Shown here: positions 26,324 to 34,954 of the stretch, in pieces
Position numbering within the stretch: the stretch's first letter is position 1
Layout: each line of letters begins with the position of its first letter
The notes under the pieces: model-generated
What the model was told of the DNA's origin: nothing
What the model saw: only the letters and a program-made list of their open reading frames with translations
The model's database searches: none
NCBI GenBank assembly: GCA_020632715.1
Contig: JACKFA010000005.1
Coordinates: 186,001 to 250,000 of the forward strand
Length of the DNA stretch: 64,000 bases
Direction of reading: 5' to 3'
Source: Deltaproteobacteria bacterium
GTDB taxonomy: Bacteria; Myxococcota_A; UBA9042; PHBI01
Translations under genes and position numbers: made by a program

Positions 26324-27664
26324 TCAGTCGTCCGCGCGCCCGTCCGGGTGGCAGTGGTAGCAGCCCCGCTCGACGCCGTACTGATCGAGCGTCGACTGGT
26401 ACCCCGACACCTCGCCCTGATGCTTGCGGTTCATGCGTGAGATCTCGTGCTCCCCGGTGTGGCAGCCGGTGCAGGTGAACACGCTGTAGTCGCCCGCATC
26501 CGCGTGGCAATCCGCGCAGCCGAAGTTGCGGTGCCTGCCGGACGTGATCGGGAAGAGGCGGTCGTGCTGCGGGAACGTGGACGTGTGCCAGTCGTCGGTG
26601 TCGTGGCACTGCGTGCAGTTGGCGGGGATCCCGACGCTCGCGTGCGCCGGGCGCGTCGTCGCGTCGTAGTCGGTGCGGTGGCAACCTTCGCAGTCGCGCG
26701 GCGTCCCGGCGTAGACGCCGCCCACGTGGCACGACTCGCAGGTCGCCGTCAGGTGCTTGCCTGTGAGCGGCCAGAACTGGTCGTGGTCGAACGTCGCCGG
26801 CTTCCACGCCGCCACGGTGTGGCACGTCACGCAGTTGGTGTCGAAGCCGCGCTCGACGTGGTCGGGCTCGGCCGTCTGGTAATCGCCGAGGTGGCACCCG
26901 ACGCAGTCGCGCGGCGTCCCGGTGTAGACGCCACCGGCGTGGCAGGACTCGCAGGTCGTCGTCGCGTGGGCGCCCTCGAGCGGCCAGATCGCGTTGTGGT
27001 CGAACGTCGCCGGGACCCACGCCGACGGCCCGTGGCACGTCTCGCAGTCCGTCCCGAAGCCGACCGTCGTGTGATCGGGGTTCGTCGTGCCATCGTAGTC
27101 CTCACGGTGACAGCCGACGCAGTCCGTCGGCGCGTCCGCGTAGTCCGCGCCAGCGACGTGGCACTGCTCACACGTCGCGTTGGCGTGCTCGCCCTCGAGC
27201 GGCCAGAACTGCGCGTGGTCGAACGTCGCCGGCTGCCACGCGGACGTCCCGTGGCACGCCTCGCACCGGGTCGGCAGGTTCTCGGCGACGTGGTTCGGGT
27301 CGGTCGCGGCCTGGTAGTCCGGGAGGTGGCACCCCGCGCACTCGGTCGGTGTACCGGCCCAGGTGTCCGCGTGGCACGCCTCACAGGCGGCCTCGGCGTG
27401 GGCGCCCGTGAGCGGCCAGAAGCTGTGATCCCCCGCGACCGCCGGCTGCCACGCCGACGTCCCGTGGCAGGTCTCACACGCCTCCGGGAAGCCGCGCGAG
27501 CTGTGGTTCGGGTTCGTCGTCTCGAGGTAGTCCCCACCGTGGCAGTCCCAGCACGTGAAGCCCGAGAGCGCGAGCTCGGCGTGGCCGGCAGGGGTCTGAC
27601 CGCAGGCGGACAGCACGACCACCGCGAGCGCCATCGCTGCCAGCACCGTCGTCGTCCCTCGCAT
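26324..27664 (-). CDS. 17-heme cytochrome c lipoprotein
   Basis: A 446-residue lipoprotein (lipobox VLSAC, Cys21) with 17 CXXCH haem-attachment sites. They are arranged in a repeating tri-haem module of about 75 residues: C-x2-CH..SAW.PA.FDH..FWPL.G.H....CE.CH..G.Y.GTP.DC.GCH..DY....P.H. Each module supplies one free His per haem (FDH, G-x-H and P-x-H), enough for bis-His ligation. The last part (CADCH, CTGCHTGEH, CYHCHPDGR) matches the C-terminal end of the 62-heme protein at 44506. It is the last gene of the minus-strand operon that starts at 33342, 47 bp after the small lipoprotein gene. As an outer-surface lipoprotein it would be the electron outlet. Confidence 0.9.
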   Translation of the reverse strand: MRGTTTVLAAMALAVVVLSACGQTPAGHAELALSGFTCWDCHGGDYLETTNPNHSSRGFPEACETCHGTSAWQPAVAGDHSFWPLTGAHAEAACEACHADTWAGTPTECAGCHLPDYQAATDPNHVAENLPTRCEACHGTSAWQPATFDHAQFWPLEGEHANATCEQCHVAGADYADAPTDCVGCHREDYDGTTNPDHTTVGFGTDCETCHGPSAWVPATFDHNAIWPLEGAHATTTCESCHAGGVYTGTPRDCVGCHLGDYQTAEPDHVERGFDTNCVTCHTVAAWKPATFDHDQFWPLTGKHLTATCESCHVGGVYAGTPRDCEGCHRTDYDATTRPAHASVGIPANCTQCHDTDDWHTSTFPQHDRLFPITSGRHRNFGCADCHADAGDYSVFTCTGCHTGEHEISRMNRKHQGEVSGYQSTLDQYGVERGCYHCHPDGRADD

Positions 27665-27711
27665 CGCCACTCCCCTCGCGGCCGCGGCCGCTCGCCAGAC
27701 CCCTTTGGTGG

Positions 27712-27987
27712 TCACTGACCGCCCGTCTGATCGACGCACTGGTCGATCTCACAGACCTGGCCGTCGACGCAGACGTCGTCGATGAGCCAGATCGCGCCGT
27801 TCACCTCGCCGATGTTGCACCGCAACACGTAGTCCCGATCCGACACCGGCTCATGGTAGCAGAGGAGCTCCCCCTCGACGCAGCTCCCGGGCGCGGGGGT
27901 GCCTGGAAAGCCATCGTCGCATCCGGCTAACGCCGTTAGCCCGGCGACGATCGCCAGCGCGCGCGCCATGTTGCGCCGCAACATCAT
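27712..27987 (-). CDS. Small Cys-containing lipoprotein in the cytochrome operon
   Basis: A 91-residue lipoprotein: start ATG 27987 overlaps the preceding gene's stop (ATGA), signal peptide ends at ALAGC (Cys23), and the mature 68 residues contain six further cysteines (CVEGELLC, RCNIGE, VCVDGQVCEIDQC) without any CXXCH, so it does not carry haem. The CVDGQVCEIDQC end resembles small Cys-rich knots frequent in myxobacterial surface proteins. Translational coupling to the b-type cytochrome gene and position before the 17-heme gene suggest it is an accessory or assembly factor of the cytochrome complex. Confidence 0.7.
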   Translation of the reverse strand: MMLRRNMARALAIVAGLTALAGCDDGFPGTPAPGSCVEGELLCYHEPVSDRDYVLRCNIGEVNGAIWLIDDVCVDGQVCEIDQCVDQTGGQ

Positions 27988-28841
27988 GGCCCCTGCCCCG
28001 GGACGTACCCGAGGTAGAGCAGGACCACCACGTGGATCGTCATCGTGACGACCATGACCAGCGCGAACACGCGGTGCAGGCCGCGCCACCAGCGCAGGAG
28101 CTTCCGGTAGAGCGTGAGCGTGTGGAGCCGCCGGCGGATGAGGACGATGTCGTGGACGTCGTGCCAGTCGACGTCGTGGCGGGAGCGACCGAGGAAGAAG
28201 AGGCGCGCGCGCAGGGTCATCGTGGACACGATGGAGTACGGGAGCAGCATCAGGCAGCCGAAGCTCGTGTGCGGCACGAGGAGCGGCTGGCTCGAGAGCT
28301 TCTCGAGGCGCTGCCAGAGCGGGTCCTCGGGGCTCGCGGCGGTGGCGAGGTGCTCGCGCGCCTCGACGAGGCGCTTCTCGAGGTCGTCGCGCCCCATCTC
28401 GGCGCCGGCGACGGTGTGCGGGATCATCGCGTAGATGAAGCGCCCGACGACGCCGGTCAGCACGAGCACCCCGAGGGAGGCGAAGGCCGTGATGGCGACC
28501 GTCGTGCGCGGGTAGAACGCCGTGTGGTAGACGACGATGAGCGGCCCGACGAGCCCCGTCACGACGTGCATGTTCATCCAGAGGCGCAGCGCCCCGAAGC
28601 GGCGCATCGACGACAGGCGCCGCCGCAACATGAACGTGAGGTTCAGGAGGATGAGCGCGGTCCCGACGATGCCCTCGCCGTGGCCCCAGCTGCCGCCGGA
28701 GTTGAGCGCGGCGTTGTCGGGGTGGGCGGCGCGGTCCCACGGGTGGGTCGTGTAGTAGTCGGAGCCCTTGAACCAGAGGGCGATGGCGATCCCCGCGCCG
28801 AGGGCGAGGAAGCCGACCGTCCAGGCGCGCGTGCGGTTCAT
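27984..28841 (-). CDS. Di-heme b-type membrane cytochrome
   Basis: A 285-residue inner-membrane protein with about six hydrophobic segments. Two helices each carry two His exactly 14 positions apart: H92 and H106 (MHVVTGLVGPLIVVYH), and H256 and H270 (HRVFALVMVVTMTIH). That H-x13-H pair in two helices is the arrangement that binds two b haems across the membrane in bc1-type and related cytochromes b. A charged cytoplasmic loop (about 145-190 and 210-250) separates them. Start ATG 28841 and stop 27984 both overlap neighbours by four bases (ATGA), so translation is coupled on both sides. It would take electrons from quinol to the periplasmic cytochromes. Confidence 0.82.
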   Translation of the reverse strand: MNRTRAWTVGFLALGAGIAIALWFKGSDYYTTHPWDRAAHPDNAALNSGGSWGHGEGIVGTALILLNLTFMLRRRLSSMRRFGALRLWMNMHVVTGLVGPLIVVYHTAFYPRTTVAITAFASLGVLVLTGVVGRFIYAMIPHTVAGAEMGRDDLEKRLVEAREHLATAASPEDPLWQRLEKLSSQPLLVPHTSFGCLMLLPYSIVSTMTLRARLFFLGRSRHDVDWHDVHDIVLIRRRLHTLTLYRKLLRWWRGLHRVFALVMVVTMTIHVVVLLYLGYVPGQGP

Positions 28842-30556
28842 CGGAACCTCCAGCCGAGCTGCGCGAGGAGGATCATCTGGCTCGGGAGGTCGCCGAACGC
28901 GACCTCGCCGCGGACGTCCACGCGCCACGGCCCCGCCGCGAGCAGGTCGACGCTCGCGCTCACGCGGTGCTCGTCCTGCCGCTCGTCGAGGAGGCGCGAC
29001 TGGAAGGTCGAGAACGCGTAGCCGACGCCGACGTCGAGCAGGTCGGCGATCGGCACGCCCACGTCGATGTCGGCGACCTGCGCGCGGACGACCTGCGACT
29101 GCGTGAAGCGGTAGCCGAGGGCGAGGCGCGACCCATCGACGGCGAGGTCGCGGAGGGTCACGCGCCCGGCGCCGCCGAAGAGCTCCGCCGCGGCGTAGCC
29201 GAAGCCGTAGCTGCCGGAGAGCGACACGGAGAGCGCCGGATCGGGCGCGAAACGCACCTGGAGCCACGCGGTCTCGCGCGGATCGGTCATCTGCCACATG
29301 TCGGTGCCGAGCGCGGCGACCATCTCGCGGTCGGCGACGATGCGGTCGTGGGCGTAGTGCGCGTCCACCGAGAGCCACCACAGCGGGCGCACGCGGACGC
29401 CCACGAAGCCGCGGCTGAGGCTCGTCGCGGGCTGGCCGCCGGGCAGCAGCGTGTCGTCGACGAGGGTGCCCACGGCGACGCCGTAGAGGTCGAGGAGGCG
29501 CCCGAGGGAGAACCCGGTCGTGAGGCCGAGGTCGAGGCGCGAGAGCTGCCCCTGCCAGAACGACGCCTCGGTCGTCAGCGTGGCGCGCGCCTGTAGATCG
29601 TCGCCGAGATCCGCCCAGGTGGCGTGCGCGCCGACGGCCGACGCGTCGGCCGAGAAGCCCGTGTCGAGGAGGCGCGGCACGAGCCCGCCGTGGACCCCCG
29701 CGCTGAAGCCCGCGCCGAGGGCGAGCTCGGCGCGCGCGCCGTCGATGAGGCCCGAGGTGACGCCGTCGAGCAGGTAGATCCGCCCGACCGCCGCCTCGGC
29801 CGCGCCGGCCGGGCTGTCGGCCCCCGTCGTGACCCAGCCCGGGGAGCGCCAGCGGAGCATGAGCTCGCGGATCCGGTAGTACGGGCGCGAGTCGTGGCCG
29901 TGTCGCACGTCGAGGTTCGGGCCGAGCTCGGCGCGCCCGGCGACGTCGTGGCGGTAGGTCACGCTCCCGCCGAGGAGGTCGTCGACGGTGAGGCGGCTCC
30001 GGAGCTCGACCTTGTGGATGTCGAGGTCGTTCTCGCCCTGGTCGAGGATCCCGGCGTAGCTCACGATGAACTCGCCGCGCACGGGCGACGGGCGCGCCCC
30101 CGGCCGCTCTCCGCCGGGCGTCGGGATGAGCTCCGCGCGCCGGGCCGGCGCCTCCGCCCACGGGAGCTCCCCCGGCGCCCCCTCCGGGGCCGGGAGCGTG
30201 ACGACCGGGCGCAGACCCGCGTCCCCGCCCTCGCGGGTCGGCGCGGTGACGGGGGTGCCCTGCCGCACGGCGCCCTCGCCCACCCGCCGCGCGACGAGCT
30301 GCCTCTCGCCGACGTGCACGACCTCGAGCCGCGCGCCGCCGCGCGCCGTCAGCGTGTCGCCGACGCGCAGACCGTCCGCGTGGCCGAGGTCGACGTAGAC
30401 CATGTCGCGGCGGACGGACACGACCTCGCCGCTCGACTTCTTCGCCGCCGGCGCGGCCGCGGGCGGAGGCGCGGCCGCCGACGCAGGCGGCGCCGCGATC
30501 AAGAGCGACGACACGAGCCCGAAGCCCGTCGCGAGCGCGCGGCGCGTCACGGTCAC
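28838..30556 (-). CDS. Outer-membrane beta-barrel with N-terminal soluble domain
   Basis: A 572-residue exported protein. The GTG at 30556 overlaps the upstream stop (GTGA) and has GGGAGG six bases before it. A signal peptide (ALATGFGLVSSLLIAAPPASA) is followed by a small SH3-like beta domain near 40-100 (GEVVSVRRDMVYVDLGHADGLRVGDTL) and a Pro-rich linker. From about 165 to the C-terminus the sequence alternates hydrophobic and polar residues in amphipathic strands with acidic loops, and the protein ends LLAQLGWRFR, a terminal strand with aromatic and Arg. About 16-20 strands fit. It shares no obvious motif with MtrB or PioB, but its position between two multiheme genes suggests the analogous porin-conduit role. 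Confidence 0.78.
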   Translation of the reverse strand: MTVTRRALATGFGLVSSLLIAAPPASAAAPPPAAAPAAKKSSGEVVSVRRDMVYVDLGHADGLRVGDTLTARGGARLEVVHVGERQLVARRVGEGAVRQGTPVTAPTREGGDAGLRPVVTLPAPEGAPGELPWAEAPARRAELIPTPGGERPGARPSPVRGEFIVSYAGILDQGENDLDIHKVELRSRLTVDDLLGGSVTYRHDVAGRAELGPNLDVRHGHDSRPYYRIRELMLRWRSPGWVTTGADSPAGAAEAAVGRIYLLDGVTSGLIDGARAELALGAGFSAGVHGGLVPRLLDTGFSADASAVGAHATWADLGDDLQARATLTTEASFWQGQLSRLDLGLTTGFSLGRLLDLYGVAVGTLVDDTLLPGGQPATSLSRGFVGVRVRPLWWLSVDAHYAHDRIVADREMVAALGTDMWQMTDPRETAWLQVRFAPDPALSVSLSGSYGFGYAAAELFGGAGRVTLRDLAVDGSRLALGYRFTQSQVVRAQVADIDVGVPIADLLDVGVGYAFSTFQSRLLDERQDEHRVSASVDLLAAGPWRVDVRGEVAFGDLPSQMILLAQLGWRFR

Positions 30557-33342
30557 CCTCCACCTCCCTGGTGACAACCGTAGCAGGCGAAGTTCTCGTA
30601 GACGAAGTCCGTGACGCCGTCGTGGCGGCCCGAGGTCGGCCCGCGCTCGTGGCAGCCGATGCAGGTGAAGTTCGCGGGCGGCAGCGTCTGCCCGAAGTGG
30701 CAGTCCGCGCAGGTGAAGCCCGCGTGGTGGCCGCTCGAGATCTTGAAGACGTGGTCGTGCCAGTTCGCGCGCGTCGGCTGCCAGGCGACGTCGTTGTGGC
30801 ACGACTCGCACTGCCGGCTCATCGCGTAGCTCGCGTGCGGCGGGTCGATGGCGCCGTTGTAGTCGTCGGCGTGGCACGCGTAGCACTGCTTGGGCGTGCC
30901 GCCGTAGACGCCGTTCTGGTGGCACGAGAAGCAGTCGGCCGCCTCGTGCGAGCCGCGCAGCGGGAAGAAGACGTCGTGCTGGAGCCGCGCCGGCGTGAAG
31001 CTGTACTGCGAGTGGCAGGAGTCGCACTCGTGGCTGAAGCGCGCGTCCACGTGGTTCGGGTGGATGTCGGGGCGCCGGTAGAGCCCCGCGTGGCACGCGA
31101 AGCACTCGGTCGGCGTCGAGCGCCAGGTCTCCTCGCGCCCGAGCTGGTGGCACGCGGTGCAGTCGGCCGCCGCGTGCGCCCCGACGAGCGGGAAGCGCGT
31201 CTTCCGGTGGCGCAGGAGCGCGTCCGTCGGGCGCCAGGAGCGCGCGTCGTGGCAGCTCTCGCACGACTTCCCGTTCTCCCCGCGGTGGACGTCGGTGTGG
31301 CAGCTCTCGCACGCCGCGCGCGCCTCGTCCGTCTTGAGGCCCGGGCCGTGACACGCCGTGCACGCCGCCGTCTTGTGCCGCCCGTCGAGCGGGAAGCCCG
31401 TCAGGCTGTGGTCGAACGCCGTGGCGGTCGCCGCGACCTGCCGCCAGTCGCTCGCGTTGTGGCAGCTCTCGCAGTCGCCGCCGATGTCCGGGACGTCGGG
31501 GTGGCGCGCGCCCGTGACCTTCGCGCCGACCGCGCGGTGCGGGTTCGCGTGGCAGTCCGCGCACGCGCGGTAGCCGAGGCGGTAGTGAACGACGTTCACG
31601 CCGCTCGCGAGCGTGCGGCTGTCGTGGCACGCCTCGCACGTCTGCGCGGCGTGGTGCCCCTCGAGCGGCCACCCGGCGAGCCCTGCGTGGTCGAACGGCT
31701 CCTGCTTCCAGGTGCGCTCGTCGTGGCAGGTCGTGCAGGTCTTCGGGTTCGGCGCGGTCGTGAACTGCGCGAGGTGCGGGTCGCGGTGGCAGCCCTCGCA
31801 GGTGGTCGGCAGGCCCTTGTACTGGATCGGCGCCGGCGGCGCGCCCGGCGGCGTCGTTGGCCGCTTGTGGCACGACTCGCACGCGGCGTCGGCGTGCACG
31901 CCGCGCAGCGGGAACGCGGTCTTGTCGTGGTCGAAGGTGTCGCCGGCCTTCCACGCGGTCGTCGTGTGGCACGCGTCGCAGCTCTTGCCGCCGGTCATCT
32001 GCGCGTCGAACTGCCCCTTGTGGACGTCGGCGTGGCAGTCCTTGCAGACCTTCACCCCGATCGCGAGCGGCGTCGGCCCGAGCCCGCCCTTCTTCGTCTT
32101 CTCGCGCACGTGGCACTGCTCGCACGGCACGGCGAGGTGCGAGCCGTCGAGGTGGAAGCGGGCCTTGTCGTGCTCGGCGAGCCCGAAGGTCGACGGGTCG
32201 AAGCCCTGCACGGTGTGGCACGACTCGCACGTCGTCGCGCTCGGCGCCGTCGCGAGCTCGCCCGCCGGGTGGTACGGCTTGTGGCAGCGGTCGCAGCGGT
32301 CGAACGCGATGCCCTTGTAGACATTGCGCCCGCCCTGGCGGTGGCACTGCTCGCAACGCACCGAGCGGTGCTGCCCCTCGAGCGGATAGCGCGTCTTCGA
32401 GTGGTCGAAGCCGGCGGTGTTCACGTGCTTCCAGCCGCTCTCGTCGTGACAGCTCTCACAACGCGCGCCGAAGCGCCCCTGGTGCGCGTCCTCGTGGCAC
32501 GTGTTGCACGCGCGCGAGACCTTCGCGGTCATCGCCGCGCCGTGGCAGTCCGTGCAGTCGACGCCCGCGTGCTTCCCGACGAGCGGCCAGCCCGCGGGGC
32601 TGTGCGCCGGCGGGATGTTGCTCACCTCGTGCCAGCCCTTCGTGGTGTGGCAGTCGGTGCACGGCGAGAGCGACGTGCGGCCGCGGTGCGGGTCACCGTG
32701 GCAGGTGGAGCAGCGCTCGAAGCCCTGCACGTCGTACTTCACGACCCCGCCGGAGTCCCGCTTGTGGCAGCTCGCGCAGGGCACCTTCGTGTGCTCGTTC
32801 TCGAGCGGGAACTTCGTCTTCCCGTGGTCGAAGAGCGACGGCGGCTTGAAGGCCGTCGTGTCGTGGCACCGCTCGCACGACGTGCCGAGCTCGCCCTTGT
32901 GGACGTCCTCGTGGCAGCCGACGCAGGTCGTCGGCTCGCCCATGTAGCGCGGGCGCTTCTCGTGGCACGCGCCGCAGCCGGCCGTCGCGTGGGAGCCCGT
33001 CAGCTTGAAGCCGGTGTCGGCGCCGTGGTCGAACGTCGGCGGTGGCGTCCAGCGGATGAGCGGGTAGCTCCGGCCCTTGTGGTCGGAGTGGCAGCTCTCG
33101 CAGCCCTTCCCCGACTCCTTCACGAGCTTCGCGTGGTAGCCCTTCCCGGCCTTGAGCGGGACGGCGACCTCCTTGTGGCACGACAGGCAGCGCGCGGCCT
33201 CGACGCGCTTCCCCGGCGCGTGGCACTCCTCGCAGGAGCCGGAGTCGTCGACCTTCGCGTGGCCCGTCGCGAGCGGCCCCGGGCTCAGCCACTGCGCGCG
33301 CGCCGGCGTCGCGAGCGCACAGGCGAGCGTGACAATGGCCAC
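30553..33342 (-). CDS. 36-heme periplasmic cytochrome c
   Basis: A protein of about 929 residues with a Sec signal peptide (TLACALATPARAQW) and no lipobox; it should be soluble in the periplasm. It has 36 CXXCH sites from CEECH near residue 35 to CYGCH at the C-terminus, with spaced His in motifs such as FDH-x-K-T-x-F/Y-PL-x-G-x-H and D-V/P-H-K/R-G. The start is uncertain: GTG at 33342 is used, but a CTG 21 bases upstream would add a positively charged signal-peptide head, LSRT. It is first in an operon of five overlapping genes and is divergent from the ferredoxin/FAD oxidoreductase (82-bp gap). It is the likely periplasmic wire. Confidence 0.9.
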   Translation of the reverse strand: MAIVTLACALATPARAQWLSPGPLATGHAKVDDSGSCEECHAPGKRVEAARCLSCHKEVAVPLKAGKGYHAKLVKESGKGCESCHSDHKGRSYPLIRWTPPPTFDHGADTGFKLTGSHATAGCGACHEKRPRYMGEPTTCVGCHEDVHKGELGTSCERCHDTTAFKPPSLFDHGKTKFPLENEHTKVPCASCHKRDSGGVVKYDVQGFERCSTCHGDPHRGRTSLSPCTDCHTTKGWHEVSNIPPAHSPAGWPLVGKHAGVDCTDCHGAAMTAKVSRACNTCHEDAHQGRFGARCESCHDESGWKHVNTAGFDHSKTRYPLEGQHRSVRCEQCHRQGGRNVYKGIAFDRCDRCHKPYHPAGELATAPSATTCESCHTVQGFDPSTFGLAEHDKARFHLDGSHLAVPCEQCHVREKTKKGGLGPTPLAIGVKVCKDCHADVHKGQFDAQMTGGKSCDACHTTTAWKAGDTFDHDKTAFPLRGVHADAACESCHKRPTTPPGAPPAPIQYKGLPTTCEGCHRDPHLAQFTTAPNPKTCTTCHDERTWKQEPFDHAGLAGWPLEGHHAAQTCEACHDSRTLASGVNVVHYRLGYRACADCHANPHRAVGAKVTGARHPDVPDIGGDCESCHNASDWRQVAATATAFDHSLTGFPLDGRHKTAACTACHGPGLKTDEARAACESCHTDVHRGENGKSCESCHDARSWRPTDALLRHRKTRFPLVGAHAAADCTACHQLGREETWRSTPTECFACHAGLYRRPDIHPNHVDARFSHECDSCHSQYSFTPARLQHDVFFPLRGSHEAADCFSCHQNGVYGGTPKQCYACHADDYNGAIDPPHASYAMSRQCESCHNDVAWQPTRANWHDHVFKISSGHHAGFTCADCHFGQTLPPANFTCIGCHERGPTSGRHDGVTDFVYENFACYGCHQGGGG

Positions 33343-33423
33343 GGCGAGCGTTCTTGACAGCCTCCGCAGCGCGGCCGGAACATGGCGCCCGTTGGCCAGG
33401 GCCGGCCACCAGGGGGCGCGTCG

Positions 33424-34740
33424 ATGACCGATTTGATGTGGATCCTCGTCGCCATCGTGGCGGTGTTCGCGGTCGGCGCGGCGTTCATCCTGCCGCGCCT
33501 CGCGAAGCACAGCGCCTACGAGAGCATCGAGCTCGAGGAGCTGCCGCTCGACCTCCGGAAGCGGCTCCCCGTCTCGCTGCACCCGGTCATCGACCCGAAC
33601 ATCTGCATGGGCAGCGGCGCGTGCGTCGCGGCCTGCCCCGAGGGGAAGATCCTCCGCCTCCACGACGGCCGCTCGCACCTCGTCCACCCCGAGGCGTGCA
33701 TCGGGCACGGCGCGTGCGCCCGCGAGTGCCCCGTGAGCGCCATCACGCTCGTCTTCGGCACCTCCGAGCGCGGCGTCGACATCCCGCACGTGAGCCCGGC
33801 CTTCGAGACCAACGTCAAGGGCATCTACATCGCCGGCGAGCTCGGCGGCATGGGCCTCATCCGCAACGCGGTCGCCCAGGGCGTGCAGGCGATGCACCAC
33901 ATCGTGAAGCGCGGCCACGCGAAGGACGCGGGCACGCTCGACGTGGTCATCGTGGGCGCGGGCCCCGCCGGGCTCGCGGCCGGCCTCGTCGCCCACGAGA
34001 AGCAGCTCCGCTACGCCGTCGTCGACCAGGAGCCCTCGCTCGGCGGCACCATCGGCCACTACCCGCGCGCGAAGCTCATCATGACCGGCCCCTTCGATCT
34101 GCCGACCTGGGGGCGCGTCAAGAAGCGCGAGATCTCGAAGGAAGAGCTCATGGCCATCTGGACCGAGGTGGTCGAGCGCGTCGGGCTCGAGGTCCGCCTC
34201 GGCGAGCGCCTCGAGGCCCTCGACAAGGACGGCGACGCCTTCCTCGTCAAGACCAGCCAGGGCACGCTGCGCGCGCGGAGCGTGCTCCTCGCGATCGGCC
34301 GCCGCGGCTCGCCGCGGACGCTCGACATCCCCGGGGAGGAGCTCCCCAAGGTCGCCTACGCGCTCCGCGAGCCCGACGCCTACGAGGACCGCAAGGTGCT
34401 CGTGGTCGGGGGTGGCGACTCCGCCATCGAGGCGGCGCTGAGCCTCTCCGAGGTGCGCGGGGCGACCGTCACGCTGAGCTACCGCGGCGACACCTTCTTC
34501 CGGGCGAAGCCCAAGAACCAGGAGCGCCTCGACGTGGCCATCGCGAGCGAGCGCCTGACGGTGCTCCTCGGCTCGAACCCGAGGCAGATCCTCGCCGACG
34601 CCGTCGAGCTCGAGCTCGCCGACGGCTCGGTGGAGCGGCTCGCCAACGACCAGGTCTTCATCTTCGCCGGCGGCGTGCTCCCCACGGGGCTCCTCGCGTC
34701 CGCCGGCATCGCCATGGAGCGCAAGTTTGGAACGCGCTGA
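33424..34740 (+). CDS. Membrane-anchored ferredoxin / FAD-dependent oxidoreductase
   Basis: A 438-residue protein. One N-terminal membrane helix (residues 4-24) precedes a two-cluster ferredoxin domain: C61-x2-S-x2-C67-x3-CP and C92-x2-H-x2-C98-x3-CP, where the usual second Cys is Ser64 and His95. Next comes a short block normally found at the C-terminal end of flavoproteins (NVKGIYIAGELGGMGLI..AVAQG, 130-155). Then a thioredoxin-reductase-like FAD domain (VIVGAGPAGLAAG at 175-187) and an NAD(P) Rossmann motif (VLVVGGGDSAIEAA, near 327). No redox CXXC is present. It would couple NAD(P)H or reduced ferredoxin to the cytochrome chain. ATG 33424 follows an AGGGGG site. Confidence 0.88.
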   Translation: MTDLMWILVAIVAVFAVGAAFILPRLAKHSAYESIELEELPLDLRKRLPVSLHPVIDPNICMGSGACVAACPEGKILRLHDGRSHLVHPEACIGHGACARECPVSAITLVFGTSERGVDIPHVSPAFETNVKGIYIAGELGGMGLIRNAVAQGVQAMHHIVKRGHAKDAGTLDVVIVGAGPAGLAAGLVAHEKQLRYAVVDQEPSLGGTIGHYPRAKLIMTGPFDLPTWGRVKKREISKEELMAIWTEVVERVGLEVRLGERLEALDKDGDAFLVKTSQGTLRARSVLLAIGRRGSPRTLDIPGEELPKVAYALREPDAYEDRKVLVVGGGDSAIEAALSLSEVRGATVTLSYRGDTFFRAKPKNQERLDVAIASERLTVLLGSNPRQILADAVELELADGSVERLANDQVFIFAGGVLPTGLLASAGIAMERKFGTR

Positions 34741-34954
34741 CGTCCCCGCCCGCGGCAATTCGCCGGCACTCACCGTGATACATACTGGTACATTCGGCCG
34801 CAATGAACGGCATCCCCCGGTTGGCCCTAGCCACGGACGATGCCACGGCGCCCCCCGGCGCGACAAGCCGAGATACGTGCCGGGACGCGCTGCTCGGCAA
34901 CCGGGACCCGGCGTCGAGCCGCGGCGGGGCCAGGCTGGCGCGGCATTTCTGGGG

